In this document: positions 35,775-48,092 of the stretch, in pieces
Layout: the number at the start of each line of letters is the position of its first letter
Numbering within the stretch: the first letter of the stretch is position 1
Origin: Calliopum simillimum
Lineage: Eukaryota > Arthropoda > Insecta > Diptera > Lauxaniidae
NCBI GenBank assembly: GCA_951812925.1
Contig: OX638368.1
Location: 113,793,309 to 113,857,308 of the forward strand
Direction of reading: 5' to 3'
Length of the DNA: 64,000 nt
Translations under genes and position numbers: made by a program
Notes under the pieces: generated by a model
What the model was told of the DNA's origin: nothing
Database searches by the model: none
What the model saw: the letters and a program-made list of their open reading frames with translations, nothing else

Positions 35775-36484
35775 ATGCCGAAAAAGATGGGACTCAACTC
35801 GAAGGCTGTTGAATCGCGGGAACGCAAACAGGCTACAAAATCTGCTGATCAGGAACGGGCATTGAAAGAAGCCGAAGACAAATTGTGGAAGGATAATGAC
35901 AAGTCATTGGCCAAGAAGCAACAACGCAAAGAGGAGGAAGAACGGAAACGAAATGAAGCAGCACGGCGAAAAGCAGAAGCTAAGGAATTGCTCGACCAAG
36001 AAATGGCCGGTATTAAAACACAAGGAAAGCAACCACTTGCAAAAATCAATCGCCAACAAATAAATGAAGAAATGGAAAAGAAACAACGTGCTAACGATGC
36101 AATAAATGCGGCAACAAAGCCACCGCCAATTAAAGTTGTGTTGCCAGAGCCCGATTTGCCTGAGAACTTAAATCGAGCTCTAGCGGATACTGAAGTAGCG
36201 ACCAATGTTGATCAAGCGCTAGCTGTGCTAAGGTAAATTGGAAAATAGTATTTAAAGTTAATAAACTAATAATTTTTAATCTTTTGTGTATTTAAAGCGT
36301 AAAAAGCGAAGAAGATGACAAACATCCTGAAAAACGTATGCGTGCTGCATATAAAGCTTTTGAAAAGACAAATATGCCACGTATTAAAGCGGAAAATCCA
36401 TCGTTACGCTTATCACAATGGAAACAACTGCTTATGAAGGAGTGGAATAAGTCGCCAGAAAATCCATTTAACCAGGCGCGCTGA
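35775..36484 (+). CDS. Ccdc124: Ccdc124-type ribosome-associated coiled-coil protein
   Basis: Exons 35775-36232 and 36298-36484 (donor ctaag|gtaaat, phase 2; acceptor tttaaag|cgt) give 214 residues, against about 223 in humans. The N-terminus MPKKMGLNSKAVESRERK is a family hallmark. A long Lys/Glu/Arg-rich coiled coil (about residues 20-115) follows. The C-terminus matches CCDC124: RMRAAYKAFEK, LRLSQWKQLLMKEWNKSPEN and PFNQAR. The family (yeast Lso2) is known for binding ribosomes and helping them recover from inactivity. The fly orthologue is recalled as CG6013, again next to CG6009/CG6011. Confidence 0.95.
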
Positions 36485-38700
36485 ATGTGAGCAACTTGTA
36501 TGAAATTTTTCGTGAACCTCTCATCGATTTCAGTGAATTTTAATATGTATTTTAAACATTTGGAAAAAACTATCACATTTTGTATGCATATTTAAATTTC
36601 TATATTAATGGGAGAAATGCACAGTTGAGATCTATAAAAATGACACAATTTTGTGTTATTAACGTTTTGTAAAAATACCATACCCCGCTTAGATTTTTTT
36701 TAGTTATCTTTATTTATGTAAAACAAAAACAGCTCAAAGGAAAAACTACGGTATTCGTAAAATTAAAATATAAATTAGTTTGAAAGAACTTTATATAAAT
36801 TGGCCGGTTTTCGAAATGCCTAAGCTTGAAAATTATACAGAATTTTCACCTAAAATTTATAGAATAACGTAAAAAAAAAAACTAAGGGAAGCTCATTTCA
36901 AAAGTTCTTACACAAAATTAAGTGAAATTGGCTCGCAAACTGAAATCGAAACTTGACTGAAATTTTAGTAGTCTGAAAAAGTCTTATGTAAATTGAAAGC
37001 AAATTTTGTCTTGGGAGGGAAATTGCGTTCTACATCTTTTTTTTTTGCATAAAATAACGACTTTTTTTATTTTCAATTTGAACTATTCGTAGCCAAACTA
37101 AAGTAATGCTAGATAATTTTACATTATTACATCTACTCCCATGAAAATGTGTTGTAATTTTTTTGGTTTTGTATCATTATTTTTATGAAATTTTCAATTG
37201 ATATTGTTTTGCTTTTTGTTATAATTTAGTTTAGTTGATTTATTTAGTTTTTATCGCTTTTATTTGCTTTTTCTGAAACTTGCAATAGACATTATAACGT
37301 ATTTTTAATTTATTATCTTAACAATAAACTGCATTTTATGTTAAGAAATACTTAAATGATTCAATACCTATATGCTGTAATAAATTTAATAAAATCATTA
37401 TGCATAATTCAAATAAATTTTCTGTTTTAATAGGCAATTTAAATTACACATACTGCTTGTAATAGTTATGTAAATTCTTTTTATAGCATTTAAGTAAAAG
37501 CACATGCAACACAAGTCGTCTGCATCTGCTTAAATCTTAATTCAAGTTGAAAAACATAAAAAATGCTCAACACCAAAAGTAATTATTGTTATATAAACCC
37601 TCTAAATAGACAAGAGCTTAAAATTTTGTGAACATCTATTTTTGCGATTTTGTGTTTAACGCAAAATGTAGAGACACCAAAAGCAACGATTGTCAACACT
37701 CGATTTTTGCTGTTGCTTCTTCTATTGCTGCTGCTGCTACTGCTGTTATGAATTCTTTTCTTATTTTTTGGTGTTACCAAATAAATCTGTCTTGTTATGT
37801 CTGTGAATGTGTAAGTGTTAAATAGCAGATAGCACTAAATTTTGCATTTTTAAACGAGAGTGAAAGCGACTGATTTTTTCCACAAAAAAAAAGTGTATGA
37901 ATTAATTTTTTTTTTTTGTAATAAGCTTGTATTCTCTTTTTAATTGGGTGTATAAAATATCAGCTTTAATTAATAAAACGGCAGCAGTTAATATTTTTTA
38001 GTTTCCTCAACTGTTTGCAATGATTATGTTGTTACCAAAAAGTACCAAAAAAAGAAAAAAAAAAAAAGAAAAAAGTGTTAATGTTTTTGTTAACATTATG
38101 TGTGCAATTATTTATTTTTGTTATTGCTCTTATTATTGTTGCTTTAAAGCGCTGTTAACAAAATTGTTTTTGTTGCTTTTTAAGAGGTTCGCTACATTAA
38201 AACTATTTGCCTTTTTATCTTACCAAAAAAGTGGGAGTTGTGATAATCATTGTAAGCCATATATTGACATTTTCTAATTGTGTTAAAATGTGGGAGTTTT
38301 TTTGTCCATTAAGTACAAACATAAAGTTTGTTTTATTTCCAATTGTTTAGAGTACATGTCATAATTGTTACTTGAGTTTTAGCAATTTGAGCACCCACAT
38401 TATAATGATTTTACTATATCTTAATGATTATTATATTTTTTTACTTTTACTTCATGTTGCATTGAAACTTTTATTACATAATAATAGCTAATTGTTTTTG
38501 CCATATTTAAAACGTAGGAGAAATGTTCAGATTTTTAGGCAAAACGACAATGATTCAGTTAACTAAAGGTCGTAGCGCAGAAATAAATGGTGTCATTATT
38601 TGCAAGTTAAGATTCAGTGGGACATTTCCTCTGAAATTTGAAAGTTTTTTTAAAAATTGCGCGTTTTGAAATGTTTGGCAATAATGAATTTTTAAGTTTT
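36485..38700. other. Ccdc124 3' UTR and intergenic, no gene seen
   Basis: AT-rich, with A/T runs and GCTGCT-like bits at 37710-37750. Short open frames have no domain. The 3' end of Ccdc124 cannot be placed precisely. Confidence 0.35.
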
Positions 38701-38704
38701 TTTT

Positions 38705-38920
38705 TTAATCATTAACTTCTTCGATAAACTCCCGAAGGACTGCTCGATAATGTTCGAATGTTTCGTATAAACTGCCATTAATTGATATCGTAGGAGGTGA
38801 CTTCATCCCAACCTGCTCTTGAGCAGTTTGCCAAACGGTTTTTTGAGCTATTGTAAGAAAGGCTAAAGAACTAGGATTTATTAAGGACTGCGATCGATAA
38901 AATTGTGAGATACATTGTTT
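38705..38920 (-). pseudogene. Unassigned coding-like fragment (71 codons)
   Basis: A minus-strand frame bounded by stops reads QFYRSQSLINPSSLAFL, then TIAQKTVWQTAQEQ and ISINGSLYETFEHYRAVL, ending REFIEEVND and TAA. Composition is less AT-biased than its surroundings and the residue mix is protein-like, but there is no early Met and no family I recognise. A possible acceptor (tcgatcgcag|tcc) lies inside. It may be the last exon of an unrecognised gene or a transposon relic. Confidence 0.3.
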
Positions 38921-39143
38921 TCAAATTACTCAATTTAAATATTTCGCAGTAGGCTTTGCAATGAATGCACCAAAATTATTGTTTTAAAACTTTGTTTCTA
39001 GTTTGTCATATTTACTTAAAAATGCCAAACGGGCTAGAAGTTCGAAAGTCAATAATACAAAATTTTCAAGATCACCCGCAGTAGACTATGAATAGAATTG
39101 CTTGGAATAGCAAACTTTATGTGAAATTAATATTAATAGGCGA

Positions 39144-39843
39144 GGAGCCGGCAATACTAAAAGTGCCGTCATCGCGGATTCTGAAATTTTTAATGCAAAA
39201 TGGTAGTTTACACAAAGACGAATAAGAAAAGCTTGGTCAGCATGGCTGTATCCTGGCAGAAATATTTTTAAATGATTTTTGAATTATTAAATTTTCGAAA
39301 TGTTTTGCCGTCATCGCGGATTTTAATCAATCTTAATATTAATCGATGGTAAATTTCATAACCATTCAGAAAAAATCCGGCCGACCAAATTTTTTTTTGC
39401 CGAAAATGACCGGCAGACCTATTTTAATGGTGCGACAGTGGGTACTTCCGGCAGTTTCTAAGCTCGCATACCAAGATATTTTTAAGTTTGACATTAAAAC
39501 ACGTAAATTAAAAAAAAAAAAAAACAAATTTCCGTGATAACAGAGAAATTGTATCCACCATTAAAATAGGTCTGCCGGTCATTTTCGGCAAAAAAAAATT
39601 GGTCGGCTGGATTTTTTCTGAATGGTTATGAAATTTACCATCGATTAATATTAAGATTGATCAAAATCAGCGATGACGGCAAAACATTCTGAAAATTTAA
39701 TAATTCAAAAACCATTTAAAAATATTTCTGCCAGGTTACAACGATGCTGACCAAGCTTTTCTTATTCGTCTTAGTGTAAACTACCATTTTGCATTAAAAA
39801 TTTCAGAATCCGCGATGACGGCACTTTTAGTATTGCCGGCTCC
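39144..39843. mobile_element. Foldback element, about 285-bp arms
   Basis: The left arm starts ggagccggcaatactaaa and the right arm ends tattgccggctcc. The arms (39144-39431 and 39558-39843) are near-perfect inverted copies, sharing gccgtcatcgcggatt, cctggcagaaatattttta and gccgaaaatgaccggcagac. A centre of about 125 bp has an A run. No coding. Confidence 0.85.
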
Positions 39844-40487
39844 CGGACTATAAGAGTTCTGAAGAAATTTAACCACTACAGAAAGCAGGGGTGTCTTTAA
39901 CATCGGGGGTGACTTTAACCGGCAAGGAAAAAACAAGAGATCAAAATCGTAATATTATCATCTCAAAGGCTGGTTATCGACTTGTATTGAGCCAATCAGT
40001 ATCCTTTAAGTATTGGCTTTTAGCGTCTATTTTCAATATGTGATTTGAGAGCAAACTTTCGAATATATTGTTGCATTTTCTAGACATAAGGTCTAATTTT
40101 TTAACGCTCAGAAAATTACTACTTATTGACTAGAAGGAAAATTGCTGGCGTTGGGTGAGTGATATCACTAGAACTGTTATTTAATTTTCTTCCTTAATCA
40201 ATCGATTTTGGTGGATATATTCGCCTCTAAGTATTTTTAATGCATTTTATATGGGAGTATTTTAGAAAACAAACTTTGTGATGTTAGGCTGGCTCGGAAG
40301 AAACCCGAACTCAGGCCAAATTGACGCCCAAAACACTGGGTATGGTGGACTGTGTGATTGCCGACATCGACAATGAAGGATAAAATGTGGACTGTATGAC
40401 CAGCTCAGGTCAACACTGGGTATGGCCACCCAGTAAGGATATTTGCTATTATTTATTTAGCATAATTTTGCAAAAAATTAAGCCACC

Positions 40488-41456
40488 TATGCACGGTGCT
40501 CTTTAACAGTCGATACGTTTTTTGAATATGTGGAGAAAATCTGTGAATGGGGTTTCATTTGTATTAGTTTAGTGGTCTGAAAAATGCAAACCCCGAAATC
40601 GTAGCTGATCATCCCCGCGAAATATCGCAAAAATACATATCCCATATAAAAAAAAAAAAAATCGTAATATAAAACGCAACAAAAAAATATAAAAATAGTT
40701 ATATTTAATGTATTTTGCAATGCTGAATCTGAATCCGGCCTTAAAATTGCTATATCTCATACGGTTTTTGAGATATCTTAGCCCAAACAAGGAAAAAAAG
40801 CCGATGCTATGTTTTATTGCTGTGTTTTGGAGCTGTATAACAGGACGTATATCTGTAAACTCTGGTGCAGACATGGAAAGCTCTAATTAATCTTCTAAAC
40901 CTTATTCAAATAATGTCGATATCTTTATTTTTCTCGGAGATATCCTAACCTAAAAAGTTAAAAAAGTGCAAAAAACGTGTTTTGTCATTATTTCAGTCTA
41001 CGATATTTCGGAGAAAAATTAAGCTATTGACGTAATTTAAATGCGGTTTTAAAGAAAAGATTAGATCTTTCAGATAAAGTATTGAATTTTGTGTATGAAT
41101 GTTCTATACAATAGTTATATAGCTTCAAAATAAAGTAAAAACGGTCTTTTTTCCTTGTTTATGCTAGGATATCTCAAAAACCATATGAGATATAGCAATT
41201 TTAAGGCCGGATTCAGTTTCAACATTGCAAAATACATTAAATATAACTATTTTTATATTTGTTTGTTGCGCTTTTTTTCTGAATTTTTTTTATTTTATAT
41301 GGGTTATGGATTTTTGCGATATTTCGCGGGGATGATCAGCTACGATTTCGGGGTTTGCATTTTTCAGACCACTAAACTAATACAAATGAAACCACATCAA
41401 CAGATTTTCTCCACATATTCAAGAAAACTATCGACTGTTCAAGAGCACCGTGTATG
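40488..41456. mobile_element. Palindromic foldback element, family 1, copy 1
   Basis: About 970 bp with arms of about 480 bp: gcacggtgctctt... against agagcaccgtgta, ggggtttgcatttttcagacc, gcggggatgatcagctacga and ataactatttttatatt. The arms are inverted copies with many changes. The centre (gatatcctaacctaaaaag, aaaagtgcaaaaaac) recurs at 52770-52810, so the two palindromes are related. Confidence 0.85.
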
Positions 41457-41633
41457 CTTTTTACCAAAAGAGGCATTTTTAAAGTTACCCACTAAGAATT
41501 TCTTTCGTTTTTAAAATTTTTTGAATCAAGTATTTTTCGTTTTCTCATTTTCAATGGATTTTTACTCGTATATTGTTTTTGTGGATTTTTAAGTTTTGCT
41601 TAGCCTTTAATATCAGTATTGTTATTTGATACA

Positions 41634-42330
41634 GTGCTGTGCAAAAACACTTGAAACTGAATCACCAATTTTTGGCCACTAAAACAGGTGCAAACAAAAT
41701 ACTGGGTATGAGGTTTTATTTCATTTATATTGTTGTTTATAAAACAAAAATAAAAAGTCCATACATCGCTAATACAAAACTAAAACTTAAGTGCAATATA
41801 AAAATGTATCGGTATTGGCTGTGCAAAACATTTGCAACTATTAATCTGGATTAAAAATTAATAACAAAAAAAATCAATATTTAATGGAACAACCCCTGTT
41901 TTTCATAACAGCAGTGCATCTTTTTGGCATGGATGCGATAAAACTATTTTCAAATGAGTGCAGAATGTCCTGCTACCGCTTTTTAACTTCATAAAACAAA
42001 TCATACTGTTTTCTAAATTTTTGATTGCAAAATAAGCAATGCATTTTCGTAACTTGACGATTTGATTGGGTTCAGGTCTGGCGACTCCGCGGGGCATTGA
42101 TGAACATCAATATTTAGCCATGTTATCCAATCTTTTACCACTTTCGATGTGTGTTTAGTGTTTTTATCATGCAGAAATATCAATTTTAGTGGCATTTTCC
42201 AAGTAACATATGGCATCATAGTATTTTGTAGTATGTTTCTATAATCATTAGACTTCATTATGCCTACAACACTTTGAATTAAACCGATTCCTTGCGCAGA
42301 GAAGCATCCCCAGACCATGATTCTACAACC
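41634..42330 (-). mobile_element. Tc1-family element, truncated
   Basis: The right end (left on this strand) has ta|cagtgctgtgcaaaa at 41633. The minus-strand interior holds the C-terminal half of a Tc1 transposase (see 41900-42330). The other end was not found, so the element is truncated. The sequence downstream of 42330 is unrelated. Confidence 0.75.
41900..42330 (-). pseudogene. Tc1-family transposase, C-terminal half
   Basis: The minus strand has MVWGCFSAQGIGLIQSV, IFLHDKNTKHTSKVVKDW (second catalytic Asp) and CPAESPDLNPIKSS, where the usual glutamate of SPDLNPIE is lost. The reading frame then slips to the tail CTHLKIVLSHPCQKDALLL and a stop-broken KTGVVPLNI. This is a decayed copy. 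Confidence 0.85.
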
Positions 42331-42575
42331 TCTATGCTAGACATTGTATATTTTATCAATCGCAGTCCTTGATAAAATGACATGAATGAAAATACAACAG
42401 TCGTTTTATTAGAAATTCGACATCAAAATTTTTGAGTAAAATCTTTTCAACGAAGAATTCTTTAAGTAGGAAATCAACCAAAATTGTGTTTTACAATTTG
42501 TGGGCTTTCTTTGTATGCTTTCTTTTTTTGTTAGAAAATATACCCGATGACTCTATCAGAAGTACTTCAACGGTT

Positions 42576-42591
42576 AAACAAAAGACTTAAG
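42576..42591 (-). promoter_or_regulatory. Recurrent motif, copy 3
   Basis: Minus-strand CTTAAGTCTTTTGTTT, preceded by GAGTTCGTTG, the same upstream block as the 10261 copy. Confidence 0.45.
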
Positions 42592-42662
42592 CAACGAACT
42601 CTAAAAGTTTTATAATATTTTCGAGTAAAACATAATTAAAAGTAAATAGTTTGAATACAACA

Positions 42663-42732
42663 TTCACCCTTATCATGTTATTCGATTTCGATTTAGTTCA
42701 AATCAAAATTGAAATACCGGTGATAAGGGTGA
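42663..42732. repeat. Small hairpin/MITE
   Basis: tcacccttatcat... pairs with ...gtgataagggtga, with cgatttcgattt / aatcaaaattg near the loop. About 70 bp. It is a small stem-loop of unknown origin. Confidence 0.5.
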
Positions 42733-43407
42733 TTGATAAATTAATCAACGTTATGTAAACCAAATAAATTTTTAGGTTCTTTTCAGTTATTCAGTATTTC
42801 ATATGCTTGTGAAATAGCAACATTGAAGCAAAGATATTTGGAAATCAATTGGTGAATGTTAAACATCGTCTAGTCAAAAAACTTTATGGCAATTTTTGCT
42901 AGACACCATTTATGAAATTTTATAATTCAGCTTGATGTCTAGCCAGACAGTCAGCTATTGTAAACCCGTAAATGTTGCTCTTTTAATTAATTGTTGCTCT
43001 CTAGAACACTGAACAATTTAAAGTTTATTGCTAGCAAACATAAAATATTCAGAGTATCGATGCTGTTGAGGATTTTATGCAAATTTTCATAAAATTTATG
43101 CGGATCTTAAATGACTGTAACGTATTTGAAGCAGCAGCAGCAACAGCAGTTAGCTGCATGAATTTTACATAAATCAAAAATGAAAAGAAAAACTGATGTG
43201 CGGATTTTTTCAATGAAAGTTTCCGCTGTGCGTATAAAATTTAGAACAATGAACAAGAAAAAAAAATTAAAAAATAAATTCAAAATAATTCGCTATTAAC
43301 TTTTGTATGAATAAAAACATGTACATATGTAGATGTATATTTGGCAAATTAAAAAAAAAATGGAATTTATTTTAGAAAAAATAATTTCAGTTCAATGACC
43401 AACAATA

Positions 43408-45101
43408 ACACTAGTTTACAGCCAAAATTCCCAGCGAATGCCGTTAATCATTTTATATGGAAAATGGGCTGCTGTTTCCGAAAATCGCATTTTTTTTTTT
43501 ATTTCGTGTCGTTTTCGAGATATCGGTCATTTTCGGTTTTTGGACCAAAAAAAAAGATAGTTCTATTAAAATACAAATATCTCAAGAACCAATGTTTGTA
43601 TTTAAACAAATAATATGTCATATTAAAGGTAATTAAATTACCTACAAATATTATCCACATTACTTTTTGGTTGGTTCGTTAGTTTCGGTGCAATAAATTG
43701 ATTTCTAAAAAAAAAAAATTCAAATTCAACTTCAAATTTATACAAGAAGACATAACTTTTTTATAATATTTTTTTTTTGTATCATAGACTATATAGTTGT
43801 AAAGAAAATAAGATATCATTTAAGAAAATCGATGAAAAAATGCAAAAGTTGTATACAATTCATTGATAAGTTACCAAAATGCGTTTTTCCCTATTTTTCC
43901 GTTTTTTTGTAATAAACTGTTCGAAAATTTGAAACTTTTTGTAAAAGAAATTAGAAAATCCAAAAAATTCTTAAAGAAGGCATTAAAAGGAAATACCCGT
44001 GCCTCGCCGTTTTTCTCTAGCACGTCAGATTTTTTTTTAATCGATTTTTGAAGTTTTTTAATCCACAGTACATGAAAAAACAGAAATAACGCATTCTTGT
44101 GTTAAATCGATGAATTTAACTATATGATCCTTACATCTGAGGTGTATTATGTGTTCAGTAAACTTATGCAAGATACTGCGAGGAATATTTTTGTAGAAAA
44201 TTTTAACCCTCTAAAACCCTCACATGTGGGTCATTTTGACCCCCACATGAAGGTCATTTTGACCTACATGTGGGGGTTTGAGAGGGTTAAAATTGTCTAC
44301 AAAAATATTCCGCGTAGACATGATACACCTCAGATGTAAGGATCATATAGTTAAATTCATCGATTTAACACAAGAATGCGTTATTTCTGTTTTTTCATGT
44401 ACTGTGGATTAAAAAACTTCAAAAATCGATTAAAAAAAAATCTGACGTGCTAGAGAAAAACGGCGAGGCACGGGTATTTCCTTTTAATGCCTTCTTTAAG
44501 AATTTTTTGAATTTTCTAATTTCTTTTACAAAAAGTTTCAAATTTTCGAACAGTTTATTACAAAAAAACGGAAAAATAGGGAAAAACGCATTTTGGTAAC
44601 TTATCAATGAATTGTATACAACTTTTGCATTATTCCATCGATTTTCTTAAATAGTATTTTATTTGCCTAACAAATTTATAGACTATGATATAAAAATACA
44701 AAATGATTTTTAAAATTTTTTTTTCTTGTAAAAATCTGCAGTTGATTTAGACATTTTTGTAATTTTTTCGGAAAAATATACTCTTTTTTTCAGAAATCAA
44801 TTTATTTCATCGAAACTAACAAACCAGCCAAAAAGTGACGTGAGTATCATTTGTAGGTAATTTAATTACCTTTAATATGACATATTATTTGTTTGAATAC
44901 AAACATTGGTTCTTGAGATATTTGTATTTAAGTGGAACTATCTTTTTTTTTTGGTCCAAAAACCGAAAATGACCGATATCTCGAAAACGACACGAAATAA
45001 AAAAACAAATGCGATTTTCGGAATCAGCAGCCCATTTTCCATATAAAATGAGTAACGGCATTCGCTGGGAAAAAAAATTTTAATCATTTGTAAACTAGTG
45101 T
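43408..45101. mobile_element. Giant palindrome (foldback), about 840-bp arms
   Basis: Starts acactagtttacagcc and ends gtaaactagtgt. The two halves are inverted copies along their whole length, symmetric about 44255 (a centre with acatgtgggtcattttgac...). Both halves hold a 62-codon frame (43863-44051 and 44419-44607) that is nearly identical but only reflects the palindrome. Small arm differences show it is not freshly made. Confidence 0.9.
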
Positions 45102-45700
45102 AATTTGTTCAAAAGTAATTATTTTTTTATAATCCTATATTATTCGTATTGAAAAAACAACAAGATTTAACTAAAAGTTGTGGTGAAATTATTGAAATTG
45201 TTATGTTAATAACTTACTGTTAAGTCAACATTTTAACATTTTGGTGGAAAACTGTTAAGTTGCATCAACGGCTGTTAATGACAAAACTTGCAGCAATAGG
45301 GTGGCATTAAACGCATAACAAAATATGAAAGCAAGCAACAGTGATGGTATGTTGTGTAAAACCAACAAAATAAAATACAATCGCAATTGTTTTTTTTTTT
45401 TATTAATTTCTTTATGAACATTTCATACGCTCTGTATTTAAATTTTTTTTTTCTTCTCAACTTTGGCAACCAACTCACAGTGTCTTGGCCATCATTACCA
45501 TCATATTATCAGCTGCTTTAGTCCAATGCTTTTGCAGAGAAACAAACAACAGCTACCAGGCAGGCAGTCAGTCAGTCAGCAAGTTCACTGTAGTGGTAAA
45601 CAAATTCAAAGCACAGCACAGCGCAGCTCCAGTGTGGTAAAAATAAAAATTGTGCTTTCTTTTTAATAAAAATTTCTTTTACCAACATTTTAAAGTTTCA
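45102..45700. other. Possible promoter region, no gene seen
   Basis: AT-rich, followed by a more complex block at 45480-45650 (CAGTCAGTCAGCAAG...). No open frame is convincing. Confidence 0.3.
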
Positions 45701-46192
45701 TTCAGTGAGTTGTGCTGCAATGAAGCGGTTGTCAAGTGTCGAACGGTGCAGTTATTGTTAGTGAAAAAAAACAGGAATATACGTGTGGAGTTTTCACACT
45801 TTATGCTACAACAAAAGCAAATTCAATTTGCATTTGAGTTGGCAACAAGAAAAATTTTTTTTTTTTTAAAAACGTTAGAAGAAATATTGAAAAAAAAAAA
45901 ATAAAATTACAACGGTGCTGTGTCACTTGCATAGTCACAATAAGCAATTAAACGCAAATTATCAGCAGAAAAAAAATAATTTTTTTTAGAAATTGTGCCT
46001 AGAATTTATTAAAAAAAAAAAAACCGTAGAACAAAGGTGCTGCTAAATTTAGTGCTTGCTGCAGAAAATGTGTAGTTCTCCTTTTATTTAAAAATAAAAA
46101 TTTAATTTCAACAGTAAGGATTACAATCGCCTACAATCAATCATTTGGATAACAAGCTAAAACTACAGTTTGGCTAAAAAGCATTTAAAAAG
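45700..46192 (+). promoter_or_regulatory. Possible non-coding first exon ending at a strong donor
   Basis: A tcagtg initiator-like word is at 45702-45707. The following block is A-rich, as fly 5' leaders often are, and has no long open frame. At 46192|46193, aaaag|gtaagtga is a near-perfect donor. If real, it begins a plus-strand gene whose first intron runs beyond the window. There is no direct proof of transcription. Confidence 0.3.
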
Positions 46193-46373
46193 GTAAGTGA
46201 GCAATTTAACTGCGCTACATTAAATAAGGTCAGTGGATTTGTGTTGCTGTTGCTGTCTGCTGCTTGTTGTTAGCATTTATAATTACCATTTTGTTGCTAT
46301 CTTAATTCTTATAAAAAAAGCATTTAACTTAAATCGCACAACATTAAAACTGTAACAATGACCAAGTTTCGTT

Positions 46374-46389
46374 CTTAAGTCTTTTGTTT
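46374..46389 (+). promoter_or_regulatory. Recurrent motif, copy 4
   Basis: Exact CTTAAGTCTTTTGTTT, preceded by AGTTTCGTT. It lies 181 nt into the presumed intron. Confidence 0.45.
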
Positions 46390-46482
46390 TTTACTCACCT
46401 CCGCACTTTATATGCAATGTACAGTGGGGCTATTGTGATTTCTTACTTATTGGGTTTTCTCTAGAAATTATGTACTTTATTT

Positions 46483-47211
46483 GAGGGGGTTAGAAGCAAA
46501 GGGGTACAAGTGACAATTTATGAAAACTTGAGTTAAGCACGGGAATATAGAGAGCGAGCATTAATCTATTTGGGAAAAAAATAATAATTTAACTTTTAAG
46601 GTCCTAAGCCTCTGTAGAGCACGATTCAGAAAAGCCAGTAAGCACAGTTACAGTTTTGTTTAGAAGCAAAGGGGTACAAGTGACTTACATTTTTTTTGTA
46701 GTAAATAAATAGTAAAGTTAACGATGCATCACAGCTCACATAGCCTAAGAAATAATGAATTACCCCAATTTTAAGAATCTTTGATGAATTCTCTGTTTAA
46801 TGTTTTTTTTTTAAATTTCTAAGGGTTGTCTTCCAGAAGTTATTAGTACTTTACTAAAAGCCCTTGTACTTGTACCCCTTTGCTTCTAAACGATTGAAAA
46901 ATAATTGTTTACATTAGAACAAATTTTAAATAAAATATTTTTGTTCAAATACGAAAATTTATTTACAAATGTTTAGAAGCAAAGGGGTACAAGTGCAGTA
47001 GGCTTTCAGTTAAGTATTAATAACTTTTTACTGGTGACGCCTAGGCAATTTTTGAAAAATACGTTGGATAGAGGATACTTCAGAGGTTCTAAAACAAGTT
47101 TAGTTTTAATGTTTAACCCACACTGAAATTTACTAAATAACATTGACTTTAACTGTATTTTACTCAAAATTTACTTTTTGTCACTTGTACCCCTTTGCTT
47201 CTAACCCCCTC
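46483..47211. mobile_element. MITE with perfect 32-bp TIRs and internal copies
   Basis: Both ends are gagggggttagaagcaaa followed by ggggtacaagtgac, and its inverse, flanked by attt on both sides (a possible 4-bp duplication). Length is 729 bp. The inner part of the TIR (tagaagcaaaggggtacaag) also occurs at 46661 and 46974 (direct) and 46869-46888 (inverted). These subterminal copies are unusual. Confidence 0.8.
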
Positions 47212-48092
47212 ATTTCTAACGTTATTTTACATTCTTTTTTTATTGCGGGAGTTTGTAGGGTCCAAAGAGCGGTACTTTTTCGAAATAATAGAAAAATTAT
47301 AGTTTACAGCATAGATTATCTTAGAGGGAGGCCTTAAAACAAAACTGTATATTTGGTTTTGAAACAAAATCCGAGTTTTCACAATTGTTTGAACTTTTCA
47401 AAAAACCACACACACACCTAGAAGATAGGGGCAACCTCGAAGTTCTATCATGGAAGTTTTTTGATGGTGTTTTTTTCGTTAATTTCTGCTGGCTCGGGAA
47501 ATATGACAATGAAAATCGATACATCTGCTCTTTGTGAATAAACTCCTTTTTTCGATGCATGTTTGAATTACTCATATGATATTGTAGTAACCTCGAATTC
47601 TTGGAAATTCAATTTTTAAAAGGGGTTTTGTTCGTAAATTTTTCCAGTGTAAGAAAATATTCAAATTAAATTATTTCATAATGACTTATTCCCTAACGCC
47701 GCCTAAACAACATGAAATAATGCTCAAAAACCAAAAACGATATAACGCCCAAAATATTTTCATATAAATTTGGGCGATATTCATTTTGGAAATATCGCCC
47801 AAAATTTGGGCTTTACTTCGTTAATCCATTAAAAAAAAAACCAAATAACGTCCAAATTATCCTTTTATTATATAAAATAGTTTTCAGTAGCACGCGGCAT
47901 CAAGTTCGCTTCCTAAGTCTTTCGCACAGAGTGGAAGAGAGAGAATTATAAACAGAAAGAGCCACGCGGGGGTTGGCGAACGAGGCGAGACTAACTAGAC
48001 TAAAAAAAAATTGCACTTGAAGGGGGATATAAAATGTACCCCTGAGGAGTTAAAGGTTTAAAAGTGAATTTCTGACTTGTTTCAGAAAAAAA
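47212..48092. other. Non-coding stretch
   Basis: No gene. A local hairpin of gcccaaaat words is at 47745-47815. A diverged copy of the recurrent motif (cctaagtctttcgcac, preceded by agttcgctt) is at 47912. Confidence 0.35.

Noticed and set aside
40569..41514. 101- and 119-codon frames
   Set aside because: They are opposite arms of the 40488-41456 palindrome with no protein family.
43863..44607. Pair of nearly identical 62-codon frames
   Set aside because: They are the same bases in the two arms of the 43408-45101 palindrome, not a duplicated gene.
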